Source: Ornithinibacillus sp. 4-3 (GTDB lineage: Bacteria > Bacillota > Bacilli > Bacillales > Amphibacillaceae). Taken from it: 64,000 bases of DNA. Position 1 is the first letter of the stretch. Each line of letters starts with the position of its first letter. Below the pieces are notes generated by a model. It worked only from the letters and a program-made list of their open reading frames with translations. It was not told where the DNA came from and searched no databases. The position numbers were made by a program, and so were the translations under genes. Shown here piece by piece: positions 18,403-30,122 of the stretch. The stretch covers positions 2,266,001-2,330,000 of the forward strand of contig NZ_CP162599.1 of assembly GCF_040958695.1 (NCBI RefSeq), in the 5' to 3' direction.

Positions 18403-18444
18403 AAAACCTATTCATCACTATCAGCACCACACTAATGGGTGCTT
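18403..18444 (-). repeat. Inverted, diverged relative of the 3636/4178 repeat
   Basis: Read on the minus strand, AAGCACCCATTAGTGTGGTGCT followed by GATAGTGATGAATAG aligns with the start of the 3636 repeat (AAGCACCC, TGCT and TAGTGATGAA shared). It forms an AGCACC/GGTGCT hairpin. The rest of 18351-18582 holds nothing recognisable. Confidence 0.45.
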
Positions 18445-18582
18445 CATTAAGCATAGATGTTTTATTCATTATAGTTGATTATTTTTACAATCGCTCAAAA
18501 ATAATAATTTTGCTTACAAAGCAAAACAAATTTTACCGGAAGATTTCATTAATCTTATGAAGTTCGTTCCTTTGTTCATTCA

Positions 18583-18984
18583 TTATTCATTTTTGGTTAG
18601 GTATTCTGCGTAACTAATGTTTTTATTTGATAGTGTTCTAATGATTTCAATATTTTCTTCTGCCTTTTTTATCACATCATCAAAGCTTTCCTCATAATCA
18701 TTGGATTCAGCTTTATGATAAAATAAGTAAGAATCATACATTAGAGTAATCATGTCGCTTGCTACTTCATTTTCTTCTTCTGATGGTTTATATTTATCGG
18801 TAAATAATATCAGTTCCTTAAAATCTTTAAAATCTAAGTTACTTCGATCTACTTCATCATTTGCATATTTTATAATCAATTCTGTAGTTTTCTCTGCATC
18901 TTCTAAAATTTCTGTGTGAACACCTTCATTCCCACACCCAACTAAAAATAATACTAATATTAATCCAAACAAAACCTTCTTCAT
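18583..18984 (-). CDS. Small lipoprotein of unknown function
   Basis: A 133-residue exported lipoprotein: a short basic start (MKK), a hydrophobic stretch, and lipobox LVGC with C17 as the likely lipidated residue. The mature part is acidic and helical, with no named domain. The start is preceded by TAGGGGTGGGG and by a 23-nt leader sequence shared with the ATP-grasp gene at 2471-3478. It lies at the right end of the island, between the recombinase element and mdh. The shared leader suggests shared control, but function is unknown. Confidence 0.7.
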   Translation of the reverse strand: MKKVLFGLILVLFLVGCGNEGVHTEILEDAEKTTELIIKYANDEVDRSNLDFKDFKELILFTDKYKPSEEENEVASDMITLMYDSYLFYHKAESNDYEESFDDVIKKAEENIEIIRTLSNKNISYAEYLTKNE

Positions 18985-18991
18985 AACCCCA

Positions 18992-19023
18992 CCCCTAGTA
19001 TGTAATAGTTAAATTCTACCATA
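18992..19023 (-). promoter_or_regulatory. Leader motif shared with the ATP-grasp gene
   Basis: Second copy of the block beginning ATTTAACTATTACATA and ending TAGGGG, one base different from that at about 3491-3513. A TAGAAT -10-like hexamer lies just upstream on the minus strand. Confidence 0.45.
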
Positions 19024-19203
19024 AAAAGGTTAGATAAACTGATTATTTCTTTTCACCTATACGGAAAAAGCATCAATATATTGTGAAAAATCTACAAAAT
19101 AAACACATCTATGGTCACGTATTACAAAAATAAAACAATGTAGTTTTCGAAGAAAGTCTAATTGGAACTAAATAGGATTAAACAAGCATTCACCGATATA
19201 AAA

Positions 19204-19243
19204 AACACCCCAGAAGTTAGTTTCCAATCTAACTTCTGGGGTG
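19204..19243 (-). terminator. Terminator of mdh
   Basis: A 14-bp perfect stem (ACCCCAGAAGTTAG and its complement) with an 8-nt loop follows the mdh stop codon, then a T-run on the minus strand. Confidence 0.9.
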
Positions 19244-19249
19244 TAGCAG

Positions 19250-20182
19250 CTATTTCAATACATCTAAAACACTTTTTACAGCAGCTACTGATTGATCGAG
19301 TTCTGCTTTTTCATCGTCTGTTAGTTCTAATTCTAGGATTTTTTCTATTCCGTTAGCCCCAATAACTGTCGGGACACCTAAATAAATATCTGTATAGCCA
19401 TACTCACCTTCTAGGTAAGCAATGGTTGGTAAAATGCGGCGTTGATCTTTAAGAATTGCTTCTACCATAACGACAATGGATGCTGCAGGTGCATAATATG
19501 CACTACCATTTCCTAGTAAGTTAACAATTTCTCCTCCGCCTTTACGAGTACGTTCCACAATTGTAGCTAAACGTTCAGGAGAAATTAATTTCTCAAGCGG
19601 GATTCCACCAGCATAAGAATAACGAATCAATGGTACCATTTCGTCTCCATGACCACCTAATACGAAACCGGAAATATCTTTTACAGAAATATTCAATTCC
19701 TCAGCAACAAATGTTCTAAAACGAGCTGTATCTAAAACCCCTGATTGACCGATAACACGTTCTTTTGGAAATCCAGTTTCTTTAAAAATTGTGTAGGTCA
19801 TTGCATCCACAGGATTTGTTAATACAACAATAAAACTGTTTGGTGCATAAGATTTTATATTCTGTGCTATTTCTTTCATGATCTTCGCATTAATATTTAC
19901 GAGATCATCTCGGCTCATACCTGGTTTACGCGCAACACCTGCCGTAATGACAACCATATCTGCATCTTGGATATCTGCAAAATTAGAAGTTCCTGTAATT
20001 TTTGCGTCGAATCCAAACACCGGGCTTGCTTCTAACATATCTAATGCTTTTCCCTTTGTAGGATTCTCCATATCAGGAATATCTACAATGACAACGTCCC
20101 CAAGTTCCTTTTCTGCGATCATATATGCGGTTGTTGCACCAGTAAAACCTGAACCAATAACAGCTATTTTCTTTCTCTTCAT
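19250..20182 (-). CDS. mdh: Malate dehydrogenase
   Basis: A 310-residue NAD-dependent enzyme (LDH-like MalDH type) interconverting malate and oxaloacetate. It has [14 protein letters not shown] (dinucleotide loop), [10 protein letters not shown] (substrate arginines) and [12 protein letters not shown] (catalytic histidine). ATG at 20182 is chosen over the one at 20212, because AAAAGGAGTGG lies between them and the length then matches B. subtilis Mdh. It is third in the citZ-icd-mdh block, but a hairpin at 20257-20297 separates it from icd. In B. subtilis phoP follows directly; here the island begins. Confidence 0.96.
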   Translation of the reverse strand: MKRKKIAVIGSGFTGATTAYMIAEKELGDVVIVDIPDMENPTKGKALDMLEASPVFGFDAKITGTSNFADIQDADMVVITAGVARKPGMSRDDLVNINAKIMKEIAQNIKSYAPNSFIVVLTNPVDAMTYTIFKETGFPKERVIGQSGVLDTARFRTFVAEELNISVKDISGFVLGGHGDEMVPLIRYSYAGGIPLEKLISPERLATIVERTRKGGGEIVNLLGNGSAYYAPAASIVVMVEAILKDQRRILPTIAYLEGEYGYTDIYLGVPTVIGANGIEKILELELTDDEKAELDQSVAAVKSVLDVLK

Positions 20183-20249
20183 GTTCAAAATATCCACTCC
20201 TTTTAGCTTCATTTGCTTTATAGAACTTTTAAAAAATAAAACATGATAA

Positions 20250-20300
20250 AAAAGAAACTCAGTCTATGAACGATACTTAAACGTCCAACGACTGAGTAAC
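20250..20300 (-). terminator. Hairpin between icd and mdh
   Basis: ACTCAGTC/GACTGAGT arms around a 25-nt loop, followed on the minus strand by TTTCTTTTTT. It lies about 95 nt past the icd stop and may fully or partly end the citZ-icd transcript. Confidence 0.6.
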
Positions 20301-20390
20301 TAATATCTACTTGTCTTAACATCGCCTTTGAAACCGCAGATTTCTCAAGATAAATGCAGCTCATACAAAGGAGAATTAGACATTTATTAA

Positions 20391-21662
20391 TTAAGCCATA
20401 TTTTTGATTAGTTCAGCACCAAACTCTGAACACTTAACTTTTGTAGCACCTTCCATTAATCGAGCAAAATCATAAGTTACTACTTTAGAAGTAATTGTTT
20501 TCTCCATTGATTTAACAATTAAATCAGCAGCTTCTGTCCAACCAATATGCTCAAGCATTAATACACCTGATAAGATAACAGAAGATGGGTTCACTACATC
20601 TAAACCAGCATATTTTGGAGCTGTACCATGAGTAGCTTCAAAAATAGCATGCCCTGTATCGTAGTTAATATTCGCTCCTGGAGCAATACCAATTCCACCA
20701 ACTTGTGCAGCAAGTGCATCTGAGATGTAGTCTCCATTTAAGTTCATTGTAGCAACAACTTCATGCTCTCTTGGACGAGTTAGGATTTGTTGTAAGAAGA
20801 TATCAGCAATAGAATCTTTTACAAGAATTTTTCCAGCAGCTACTGCATCATCTTGAGCTTTATTTGCTGCGTCTTTTCCTTCACTCTCTACAATACGATC
20901 ATACTCTGCCCATGTGAACACTTTATCGCCAAACTCTTGTTCTGCAACTTCATAACCCCAGTTCTTAAATGCACCTTCTGTAAATTTCATGATGTTACCT
21001 TTATGAACTAAAGTTACGTTTTTACGATCATGCTTAATTGCATATTCAATTGCTGAACGCACTAAACGTTTTGTACCTTCTTCAGATACAGGTTTAACTC
21101 CAATACCAGAAGTTTCTGGGAAACGGATATTCTTAACATTCATTTCATTTTGTAGGAAATCGATGATTTTCTTAACATCATCAGAGCCTTTTTCCCATTC
21201 GATACCAGCATAGATATCTTCTGTATTCTCACGGAAAATAACCATGTCTACATCTTCTGGACGCTTGACTGGAGAAGGTACTCCTTCAAAGTAACGAACA
21301 GGACGTAAGCATGTATATAAATCTAATTCTTGACGAAGTGCTACGTTTAATGAACGGAATCCTCCGCCGATTGGTGTTGTTAAAGGCCCTTTAATAGCAA
21401 TTTTATATTCATCAATTTTATCTAATGTATCTTGTGGTAACCAATCATTAAATTCGTTAAATGCTTTCTCACCAGCATAAACTTCTAACCACTCGATAGA
21501 TTTTTCACCATTATAAGCTTTTTCAACTGCTGCCTCTAATACTTTACTAGCAGATGCCCAAATATCTGGACCAGTTCCATCCCCTTCAATGAATGGAATA
21601 ATTGGACGATTAGGTACCGTCATTTTCCCGTTTTCTACAACAATTTTTTCACCTTTTGACAT
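20391..21662 (-). CDS. icd: Isocitrate dehydrogenase (NADP)
   Basis: A 423-residue enzyme, the same length as B. subtilis Icd, oxidatively decarboxylating isocitrate to 2-oxoglutarate with NADP. It has [10 protein letters not shown] near the N-terminus, [12 protein letters not shown] containing the substrate-binding serine, and the late [16 protein letters not shown] block around the cofactor site. It sits 106 nt downstream of citZ; a perfect 12-bp inverted repeat lies in that gap. It feeds 2-oxoglutarate to glutamate synthesis as well as the TCA cycle. Confidence 0.97.
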   Translation of the reverse strand: MSKGEKIVVENGKMTVPNRPIIPFIEGDGTGPDIWASASKVLEAAVEKAYNGEKSIEWLEVYAGEKAFNEFNDWLPQDTLDKIDEYKIAIKGPLTTPIGGGFRSLNVALRQELDLYTCLRPVRYFEGVPSPVKRPEDVDMVIFRENTEDIYAGIEWEKGSDDVKKIIDFLQNEMNVKNIRFPETSGIGVKPVSEEGTKRLVRSAIEYAIKHDRKNVTLVHKGNIMKFTEGAFKNWGYEVAEQEFGDKVFTWAEYDRIVESEGKDAANKAQDDAVAAGKILVKDSIADIFLQQILTRPREHEVVATMNLNGDYISDALAAQVGGIGIAPGANINYDTGHAIFEATHGTAPKYAGLDVVNPSSVILSGVLMLEHIGWTEAADLIVKSMEKTITSKVVTYDFARLMEGATKVKCSEFGAELIKNMA

Positions 21663-21728
21663 CTTAAATCCTCTCCAATCCTGTATGTAAATATAAATTC
21701 TTTATGATGAAAATAATATGTGGATCTG

Positions 21729-21761
21729 ATTTGTTCTTGAGCAAACAAGTCAAGAACAAAT
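21729..21761. repeat. Perfect 12-bp inverted repeat between citZ and icd
   Basis: ATTTGTTCTTGA and its exact complement separated by 9 nt, starting 8 nt past the citZ stop codon. There is no T-run, so it looks more like an mRNA-stability or processing element, or an operator, than a terminator. Confidence 0.6.
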
Positions 21762-21768
21762 CATGTAA

Positions 21769-22884
21769 TTATCTTTCTTCAACTACAACATACTCTTGAA
21801 TTCCTGGTCCAGTATACTCAGCACGTGGACGAATAAGACGATTATTCTTATATTGCTCTAAAATATGAGCTACCCATCCAGACATACGGCTAATAGCAAA
21901 AACTGGAGTAAATAAATCATGGTCAATTCCTAAACTATGATAAACAGAAGCTGAATAGAAATCTACATTTGCTGGTAGATTCTTCTCTTGTTTAATATAG
22001 TCTTCAATACGTGTTGAAATCTCATAGAACTTTGGCTGACCTGTAAGTTCCGTAAGCTCTCGAGCCATTTCTTTTAAGAATTTAGCACGTGGATCTCCAC
22101 CTCGGTATACGCGGTGTCCCATTCCCATAATTACTTCTTTCTTAGCAAGCTTGTCTTGTACATATGGAATAGCATTTTCCACTTCTTTAATTTCCATAAG
22201 CATCTTCATTACCTGCTCATTTGCTCCACCATGAAGAGGTCCTTTTAATGCACTAATTGCTGCTGTAATCCCAGAATAAATATCAGATAAAGTAGCAACA
22301 CATACTCGTGCAGTAAATGTAGAAGCATTTAATTCATGATCCGCATGTAAAACTAATGCTTTATCAACAGCTTCGACTTCAATTGCTTCAGGCTCCTTGT
22401 CATTTAACATGTACAGGAAGTTTTCAGCAAAGCCTAAATCCTTTCTTGGAGAAACAGGTTCATTGCCTTGACGAATACGAGCAAATGCGGCAACAAAGCT
22501 AGCTACTTTTGCTTGCAGACGAATTGCTTTACGCTTATTCGCTTCCTCACTCATATCATCTTCTTCCTCATCATGAATTCCAAGTAGAGAAATACCTGTG
22601 CGGAGTGCCGCCATTGGGTGTACCTTGGTTAAATCATAAGAGTGTAGATGGTCAATAACTGGTTGAGGTAACTCCATGTTTTCAATTAGATCTGTTTTTA
22701 GTTGATCCAATTCAGCTTTTGTTGGAAGTCTTAAGTTCCATAGTAAAAATACAATTTCTTCAAACGTAGAATGTTCTGCTAAATCATCAATTTTATATCC
22801 AACATAAGTAAGTTGGTCATCAATAATTGAGCTAATTGACGATTGAGTTGCTACAACTCCTTCAAGACCTTTGGGTGATGTCAT
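21769..22884 (-). CDS. citZ: Citrate synthase
   Basis: A 371-residue type I (Gram-positive) citrate synthase joining acetyl-CoA and oxaloacetate. The catalytic set is visible: first histidine in KGPLHGGAN, second in GMGHRVYRGGDPR, and aspartate in NVDFYSASVYHSLG. GGAGAGGG precedes ATG. It is the first gene of the citZ-icd(-mdh) block and is preceded by a near-consensus promoter with an overlapping cre-like site, so CcpA repression on good carbon sources is likely. Confidence 0.96.
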   Translation of the reverse strand: MTSPKGLEGVVATQSSISSIIDDQLTYVGYKIDDLAEHSTFEEIVFLLWNLRLPTKAELDQLKTDLIENMELPQPVIDHLHSYDLTKVHPMAALRTGISLLGIHDEEEDDMSEEANKRKAIRLQAKVASFVAAFARIRQGNEPVSPRKDLGFAENFLYMLNDKEPEAIEVEAVDKALVLHADHELNASTFTARVCVATLSDIYSGITAAISALKGPLHGGANEQVMKMLMEIKEVENAIPYVQDKLAKKEVIMGMGHRVYRGGDPRAKFLKEMARELTELTGQPKFYEISTRIEDYIKQEKNLPANVDFYSASVYHSLGIDHDLFTPVFAISRMSGWVAHILEQYKNNRLIRPRAEYTGPGIQEYVVVEER

Positions 22885-22988
22885 AACAAACCCTCTCCTT
22901 TTTATTTATTTTCTTTTAACAATTGTTAGAATAGTTAGACTGTATATTAATCTCCTACTATAACCATATGTTTTTTAACTCACTCTTA

Positions 22989-23017
22989 ATTATAGAGGAT
23001 TCAGGTCCTAATGTGAA
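22989..23017 (-). promoter_or_regulatory. Promoter of citZ
   Basis: On the minus strand TTCACA (23012-23017) and TATAAT (22989-22994) with a 17-nt spacer, a near-consensus sigma-A promoter. Transcription would begin about 100 nt upstream of the citZ ATG. Confidence 0.75.
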
Positions 23018-23018
23018 T

Positions 23019-23032
23019 TGAAAGCGATTAAT
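23019..23032 (-). promoter_or_regulatory. cre-like site at the citZ promoter
   Basis: ATTAATCGCTTTCA on the minus strand agrees with the CcpA operator consensus at about 11 of 14 positions and abuts the -35 hexamer. Confidence 0.55.
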
Positions 23033-23169
23033 TTTTAGACATTTCCTTATAATTTTTTAACTTTAAAGTATATGTCTAATAGATTATTCATTTATTTCTG
23101 ATGAATGGCACTTGATATAACCAGGGTTTATATCATCGTAAATACCATTTATACATGAAGCTTAATAGC

Positions 23170-23556
23170 TTATCGTCTCAGAACAGTTACTCTTTTTACT
23201 AAGAGAAATTTCAACAATTTTTCTAAGATGCTTTTCAGCGGCTTTCGAGTAAATGGAATGATAAAGATAATTCCTAATAAATCTGCAATGAAACCAGGAG
23301 AAAGTAATAAAACTCCTCCAAGCAATATACATAGCCCATCCAATAAATGCTCTAAAGGAAACCGACCGCTACGTATCGCTTGTTGAATAGCAAGCCAAGC
23401 TCCTTTACCTTCTTTCTTCACCACATAGATTCCTAATACCCCAGTCAGAAAAATAACGAGAAGTACCCACCAAGGCCCTATTGCTTGTCCAACCCAGATT
23501 AATAAACCAACTTCAATAAATCCAAAAATAATTAATGTTGCAATAAGCCAGCGCAT
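23170..23556 (-). CDS. fxsA: FxsA family membrane protein
   Basis: A 128-residue membrane protein of the FxsA family (named for suppression of F-exclusion of phage T7 in E. coli). It has hydrophobic segments at about 3-22, 28-46 and 74-96, then a basic C-terminal tail. ATG at 23556 is chosen for AAAAGGAGGGG 5 nt upstream. It lies 39 nt after pyk. The B. subtilis equivalent (YtzA) is in the same neighbourhood; the permease gene ytvI found there is missing here. The cellular role in Bacillus is unclear. Confidence 0.85.
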   Translation of the reverse strand: MRWLIATLIIFGFIEVGLLIWVGQAIGPWWVLLVIFLTGVLGIYVVKKEGKGAWLAIQQAIRSGRFPLEHLLDGLCILLGGVLLLSPGFIADLLGIIFIIPFTRKPLKSILEKLLKFLLVKRVTVLRR

Positions 23557-23595
23557 ACTTCCCCTCCTTTTCATCGACATTGATTTAAAAACTAT

Positions 23596-25356
23596 TTAAA
23601 GAACATTCGCATGTCCTTGATAAATATCACCTTTTGCACTATCTAATGTAATATCCATGCCATCTTCAATTAGTTCTAAAATATTCTCAATACCTACAAT
23701 AACTGGAATCTCTAAGCTCAATCCAACTATTGCTGCATGAGATGTTAAACCACCTTCAGCTGTAATAATTCCTCCAGCTTTTTCAAGTGCTGGAATCATA
23801 TCACGATTTGTCGCTTGTGTAACGATGATATCACCTTGTTGTACTTTTTCTAGTGCCTCTTGTGCATTGCGAACAATCACTGCACGTCCATAATGATCAC
23901 GTCTACCTACCCCTTGACCTTTAGCAATAATATCTCCAACAACATGAACCTTCATTAGATTGGTTGTCCCACTTTCTCCAACAGGAACTCCAGCTGTAAT
24001 AACAACTTGGCTTCCTCTTTCAAAAAGTCCAGTACTTAAACCACGGTCAATAGCAATAGCTAGCATTTCATCTGTAGAATGTCCTTGACGTCCTTCTACT
24101 GCATGAACTCCCCATACTAGAGACAATTGACGCATAATTGTACTTGATGATGTTACTGCAATAATTGGTGCTTTTGGACGATATTTGGAAATCATTCGAG
24201 CTGTATGTCCACTTTCAGTTGCTGTAATAATCGCACTTGCTTTTAAGTTTCTTGCTGTGTGAGTTACAGATTGGCTAATAGCATCTGTAATTGTCATTGT
24301 GACAGATTGCTTTAATTGGTTGAACATTAGCTCATTGTTTAAAGCAGTCTCTGTTTTTAATGCAATATCATTCATCGTTTGTACAGATTCCACTGGATAA
24401 TCTCCTGCAGCTGTTTCACCTGATAACATGATTGCATCTGTTCCGTCAAAAATAGCATTAGCCACATCAGAAGCTTCAGCTCTTGTTGGACGTGGATTAC
24501 GCTGCATAGAATCCAACATTTGTGTAGCAGTAATAACAGGCTTCCCATGAATATTACACTTTCTAATTAGCTCTTTTTGTACTAATGGCACATCTGCTGC
24601 TGGAATTTCTACACCTAGGTCTCCACGTGCAACCATAATTCCGTCACTGACGTCTAAAATGCTTTCAATATTATCTACCCCTTCTTGATTTTCAATCTTA
24701 GGGATAATTTTAATATGGCTTGCCTCATTTCTCTCAAGTAGCATTTTAATTTCCATTACATCTGATTGACGACGAATAAAGGATGGAGCTACAAAATCCA
24801 CACCTTGCTCAATACCAAATTTAATATCTCTTGCATCTTGCTCAGTCATACCTGGTAAATTCACACTAACGTTTGGAACGTTAACACCTTTTTTATCTTT
24901 AATCATCCCAGAATTTAGTGCCTCTGTTATAATCTCATTTGTTTCTAAATTAATTTCTGTAACTTGTAATTCAATTAATCCATCATCTAATAAAATTTTA
25001 GAACCAACATGAACATCATGGATAAGCTGGTTATATGTAATAGAAAATCGGTTTGCAGTACCTTCAACATCATCCATAGAGATGGTAACTTTAGAACCTT
25101 GTTCAATATGTGCTTGGCCCTCTTTAAATTTACCTGTGCGAATTTCTGGCCCTTTTGTGTCGAGTAAAATAGCAATCGATTTACCAGTTTCTTTTGCAGC
25201 TTTTCTAATATTATCAATTCGATTTCCGTGCTCTTCATAATCCCCGTGGGAAAAGTTTAGACGTGCTACATTCATTCCACTTTCTATCAACTGTATTAAC
25301 GTATCAATTGATTCAGAAGCAGGACCAATCGTACATACGATTTTTGTTTTTCTCAT
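23596..25356 (-). CDS. pyk: Pyruvate kinase
   Basis: A 586-residue pyruvate kinase, converting PEP and ADP to pyruvate and ATP. The N-terminus [14 protein letters not shown], the [13 protein letters not shown] active-site helix, and [11 protein letters not shown] are intact. Residues about 475-586 form the extra C-terminal domain typical of Bacillus enzymes, related to the PEP-utiliser mobile domain ([10 protein letters not shown]). ATG at 25356 has TAGGAGGAAGCG upstream. It is co-directional with pfkA, 106 nt after it, as in the B. subtilis pfkA-pyk operon. Confidence 0.97.
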   Translation of the reverse strand: MRKTKIVCTIGPASESIDTLIQLIESGMNVARLNFSHGDYEEHGNRIDNIRKAAKETGKSIAILLDTKGPEIRTGKFKEGQAHIEQGSKVTISMDDVEGTANRFSITYNQLIHDVHVGSKILLDDGLIELQVTEINLETNEIITEALNSGMIKDKKGVNVPNVSVNLPGMTEQDARDIKFGIEQGVDFVAPSFIRRQSDVMEIKMLLERNEASHIKIIPKIENQEGVDNIESILDVSDGIMVARGDLGVEIPAADVPLVQKELIRKCNIHGKPVITATQMLDSMQRNPRPTRAEASDVANAIFDGTDAIMLSGETAAGDYPVESVQTMNDIALKTETALNNELMFNQLKQSVTMTITDAISQSVTHTARNLKASAIITATESGHTARMISKYRPKAPIIAVTSSSTIMRQLSLVWGVHAVEGRQGHSTDEMLAIAIDRGLSTGLFERGSQVVITAGVPVGESGTTNLMKVHVVGDIIAKGQGVGRRDHYGRAVIVRNAQEALEKVQQGDIIVTQATNRDMIPALEKAGGIITAEGGLTSHAAIVGLSLEIPVIVGIENILELIEDGMDITLDSAKGDIYQGHANVL

Positions 25357-25462
25357 CTTTCGCTTCCTCCTACATGATTTCTGACATTCTTTACTCTTCA
25401 TTCAGTAGAGTATATAGCTTCCTGAGATAATCTCGAACAAAATCTAGTTACAATGTAATGGA

Positions 25463-26422
<960 letters not shown>

Positions 26423-26583
26423 TTACTTTTCACCTCTGCACAAAGACAAAACCATATTTCATCTTACCCAAATTAAAATGGCTTTCCCTGAATTCTTCTT
26501 TTTTTATTTAAAATTCATAGCTTTTACTGGAGGCTTAGCTGTAAACAATAGAATTTTAAGCTCTCTGTCTTCCCAAACATCCA

Positions 26584-27540
26584 CTAGAGAAGCTCAAAAT
26601 CCCCAATCTGTTTATATTTTAACCAACGATGTTCTAACAATTCTTCTGTTGATAATACTTTCAATTTATTCAATGAGCTTTGCAGGACAGCATCTAGATT
26701 CTCTGCTTGTAAATCAATATCTCGATGTGCTCCGCCTTTAGGCTCTGTAACAATTTCATCAATTACACCAAGCTCTTTTAGATCAGCTGATGTAATTTTC
26801 ATTGTTTCTGCAGCACGTTGAGCCAGACTTGCATCCTTCCAAAGTAATGCTGCTGCACCTTCTGGAGAAATAACAGAATATGTAGAGTTTTCAAGCATGT
26901 GGATATGATCTCCTACACCTAGCGCTAGTGCTCCACCACTTCCGCCTTCACCAATCACTACACAAATAATTGGAACTGTAATTCCTGCCATCTCCATTAA
27001 ATTTCTTGCAATTGCTTCACTTTGACCACGTTCTTCAGCTGCTTTCCCAGGATATGCTCCCTTTGTATCAATAAAGCAGATAATTGGACGATTAAATTTC
27101 TCAGCAAGCTTCATTTGGCGTAATGCTTTACGATAACCTTCTGGATGTGGCATTCCAAAATTTCGTGTGATATTTTCTTTTGTATCCTTTCCACGTTGAT
27201 GACCAACAATAGTTACAGGCTCGCCTTTATATGTTGCGATTCCAGCAACAATTGCCGCATCATCACCAAATACTCGATCCCCATGAAATTCAATGAAATC
27301 CTCAAACACACGGGCAATATAATCTAAAGTTGTCGGCCTTTCCATATGTCGAGCAATTTGAACGCGATCCCAAGGCTTTAAATTATTATAAACATCATCT
27401 TCCAGACGGGTTAATTTCTCCTCTAGCGTAGAAATTTCCGTACTTAAATCAATCTCACTTTGAGAAGCAAGTTTTTTTAATTCAATAATTTTGTCTTTTA
27501 AATGAACAATAGGTTTTTCAAATTCTAATAATTGCTTCAT
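26584..27540 (-). CDS. accA: Acetyl-CoA carboxylase carboxyltransferase alpha
   Basis: The 318-residue alpha subunit of acetyl-CoA carboxyltransferase. With AccD it transfers carboxyl from biotin to acetyl-CoA, giving malonyl-CoA for fatty acids. It has the crotonase-like core ([15 protein letters not shown] oxyanion region) and an N-terminal helical segment. It overlaps accD by 4 nt (ATGA), so the two subunits are translationally coupled. The gap to pfkA is 160 nt. Confidence 0.96.
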   Translation of the reverse strand: MKQLLEFEKPIVHLKDKIIELKKLASQSEIDLSTEISTLEEKLTRLEDDVYNNLKPWDRVQIARHMERPTTLDYIARVFEDFIEFHGDRVFGDDAAIVAGIATYKGEPVTIVGHQRGKDTKENITRNFGMPHPEGYRKALRQMKLAEKFNRPIICFIDTKGAYPGKAAEERGQSEAIARNLMEMAGITVPIICVVIGEGGSGGALALGVGDHIHMLENSTYSVISPEGAAALLWKDASLAQRAAETMKITSADLKELGVIDEIVTEPKGGAHRDIDLQAENLDAVLQSSLNKLKVLSTEELLEHRWLKYKQIGDFELL

Positions 27541-28397
27541 GAGATTGCCCCATCCTTCCTATGCATTTTCAGTATTTTTGTAAGTAATTCTTTCATTTCA
27601 AGACGATGAATTACTTTATCAAGCTGACCATGCTTTAGTAGAAATTCGGCAGTTTGGAAGTCCTTCGGCAATTTCTCTCGTATTGTTTGCTCTATAATTC
27701 TTCTTCCAGCAAAACCAATAAGAGCTGCTGGCTCTGCAAAGTTATAATCTCCTAGAGAAGCAAAACTTGCAGATACACCACCAGTTGTTGGATGAGTCAT
27801 AATGGAAATAAACAAACCACCCTCATCAGAAAAACGTTTAATAGCAATAGATGTCTTAGTCATTTGCATAAGACTTAGTACACCCTCTTGCATTCGCGCC
27901 CCACCAGAAGCAGTGAAAATAATGAAAGGTATTTGCTGTTCGCGGGCTCTCTCCATAGCACGAACAATCTTCTCGCCTACTACTGAACCCATACTTCCCA
28001 TACGAAAACGTGCATCCATAATAGCTACTGCTACTGGATTCTCACCAATTAAACCTTTTCCAGTCACAACCGCTTCATTTAAGTCTGTTTTCTCTCGATC
28101 TTTTTGTAGTTTTTCTTCATAGTCAGGAAAGTCTAGTGGATTGCTTGAAATGATATTGTTGTCCCACTCTTCAAAAGTTTGATCATCAAATAGCATATCT
28201 ACTCTTTCCCATGCATTCATCGCATGATGATGACCACAGTTTGGACATACTAATAAGTTTTTCAACATCTCTTTTTGGTAATATATTTTGCGACATTTCT
28301 CGCATTTCTTCATTAGTCCCTCAGGAACATCTTGTTTATTCTGTTCATTTGGAACTGAATTGTTCTTTTTCTTTCGATCCAAAAAGCCTTTTATCAA
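27537..28397 (-). CDS. accD: Acetyl-CoA carboxylase carboxyltransferase beta
   Basis: The 286-residue beta subunit of acetyl-CoA carboxyltransferase. A four-cysteine zinc finger near the N-terminus (C32, C35, C51, C54) and the crotonase core ([12 protein letters not shown]) are visible. The AACTCCTCC complement gives a good ribosome-binding site before the start. It is the first gene of the accDA pair. In other bacteria the zinc domain can bind its own mRNA; nothing here tests that. Confidence 0.96.
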   Translation of the reverse strand: MIKGFLDRKKKNNSVPNEQNKQDVPEGLMKKCEKCRKIYYQKEMLKNLLVCPNCGHHHAMNAWERVDMLFDDQTFEEWDNNIISSNPLDFPDYEEKLQKDREKTDLNEAVVTGKGLIGENPVAVAIMDARFRMGSMGSVVGEKIVRAMERAREQQIPFIIFTASGGARMQEGVLSLMQMTKTSIAIKRFSDEGGLFISIMTHPTTGGVSASFASLGDYNFAEPAALIGFAGRRIIEQTIREKLPKDFQTAEFLLKHGQLDKVIHRLEMKELLTKILKMHRKDGAIS

Positions 28398-28442
28398 GCT
28401 AACTCCTCCTTCAAAAACCCATAACTATTCTCTATATTACTC

Positions 28443-29672
28443 TTAAGATTCTACTGGTTCAGAGCTTTTTATTGCTAGTCCAACATTTTCTAAAATTGCT
28501 CCAGCATCAGCTACACCTGATTCTACTGCTGCTCTTGCAACACTTGCCGCTACTGCTTTTGCAACACGTGCATCAAAAGGTCCAGGAATAACATAATCCT
28601 CTGTTAAATCTTCTGTACTAATAAGTGAAGCAATTGCTTCAGCTGCAGCAACCTTCATATCTTCGTTAATCTGCGAAGCACGAACATCCAGTGCTCCTCG
28701 GAAAATTCCTGGGAAAGCTAGTACATTATTTACTTGGTTTGGATAATCAGAACGTCCTGTACCAATTACTTTTATCCCTGCTTCTTTAGCATCTTCTGGT
28801 GTAATTTCTGGATTTGGATTTGCCATTGCAAAAACAATCGCATCAGGATTCATTATTTGAGCCATTTCTTTTGTTAAAGCACCTGCAACAGATACACCAA
28901 TAAATACATCTGCACCTTCGATAACCTCAGATAAAGTTCCTGCTGTTTTTGCTTCATTTGTAATATCCGCAACTTGGTCTTTTTCTTTGTTCATTCCTTC
29001 AGGTCTTCCTTTATATATAGCACCTTTAGAATCGCACATAATAATATTCTTTGTCCCAAAATGAGATAATAATTTTACAATTGCAATTCCTGCTGCACCT
29101 GCTCCATTAATAACTACTTTAATATCAGTAAATGATTTATTAACAAGCTTTAGAGCATTAATTAGACCAGCAATTGTTACGATAGCTGTCCCGTGTTGGT
29201 CATCGTGAAAAACAGGTATTTTTAATTCTTTCTTTAAACGTTCTTCAATTTCAAAACATGCTGGAGCTGCAATATCCTCTAAATTAATTCCACCAAATGT
29301 AGGCTCCATTAATTTTACTGCATTTACAAACTCATCTACATTTGTAGTTGATAAACAAATTGGAAAAGAATTTACACCAGCAAAACTTTTAAATAATACG
29401 GATTTCCCCTCCATAACAGGTAGAGAAGCTTCAGGCCCAATATTACCTAACCCTAAAACAGCTGTTCCATTAGTAACAACAGCAACCATATTACCTTTCA
29501 TTGTATAATCATAGACCTCATCTATATTATTCTTAATTGCTAAGCATGGCTCAGCTACGCCTGGCGAATATGCTAAGCTCAAATCCTCAGCATTCTCAAC
29601 AGGCACTTTAGATTGTATAGATAATTTCCCTTGATTTTCTTTATGCATTAATAATGCCTTACTGTTTGTCAT
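28443..29672 (-). CDS. Malic enzyme (YtsJ type)
   Basis: A 409-residue malic enzyme decarboxylating malate to pyruvate. It has the N-terminal malic domain (SLAYSPGVAEPCLAI) and the NAD(P)-binding half (VVINGAGAAGIAIVKLL, then MANPNPEITP). It lacks the phosphotransacetylase extension of MaeB-type enzymes. ATG at 29672 follows AAAAGGAG and gives the length of B. subtilis YtsJ (NADP-preferring); an open frame extends upstream without signals. Together with pyk it feeds the pyruvate pool used by the adjacent accDA product. Confidence 0.93.
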   Translation of the reverse strand: MTNSKALLMHKENQGKLSIQSKVPVENAEDLSLAYSPGVAEPCLAIKNNIDEVYDYTMKGNMVAVVTNGTAVLGLGNIGPEASLPVMEGKSVLFKSFAGVNSFPICLSTTNVDEFVNAVKLMEPTFGGINLEDIAAPACFEIEERLKKELKIPVFHDDQHGTAIVTIAGLINALKLVNKSFTDIKVVINGAGAAGIAIVKLLSHFGTKNIIMCDSKGAIYKGRPEGMNKEKDQVADITNEAKTAGTLSEVIEGADVFIGVSVAGALTKEMAQIMNPDAIVFAMANPNPEITPEDAKEAGIKVIGTGRSDYPNQVNNVLAFPGIFRGALDVRASQINEDMKVAAAEAIASLISTEDLTEDYVIPGPFDARVAKAVAASVARAAVESGVADAGAILENVGLAIKSSEPVES

Positions 29673-29780
29673 TTTTAACTCAATTCTCCTTTTCGGCTTT
29701 AACCGATATAAATATTCTTTTTTAACTTCTTCATTATAACAAATGATGACTATCCGTAAAGTGTCTGACAATACATCTTA

Positions 29781-30117
29781 TAGAGGTTGTTCAAAAAACC
29801 CACAAAAAATGACATGGCGAATTTCTGCGTTGGCTTGTTTTTCCGCTATTCACGAATTAAAAGCATAGAGGAACTTCTGTTAAAACCGTCCACGTCCTGT
29901 GGACAACACAGAAGTCACTACATCCTGTAGAAGTCCGTTACTCAAAGCTACGCCGCATTGAACTTTCGACGCACATGACGTGCTACGACGTACAGGATGT
30001 ACTAGTGCAGATGTTGCTCGCGTGTAGTGGCGTACTTAATCTGTATTCCTCTAGTGTTGCTCTCGTGACGTTGCGAACTTAACAGATGAGAGTCCTTTTT
30101 CGCAGACTTTTTGAACA
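29781..30117. repeat. MITE-like non-coding element A beside dnaE
   Basis: Starts TAGAGGTTGTTCAAAAA and ends GACTTTTTGAACA, inverted terminal repeats of about 15 bp. The 300 nt between are GC-richer than the flanks, contain no ORF of note and have several partial palindromes. The right end stops 5 nt before the dnaE stop codon. A related end occurs at 33738-33756. Confidence 0.6.
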
Positions 30118-30122
30118 CACAT

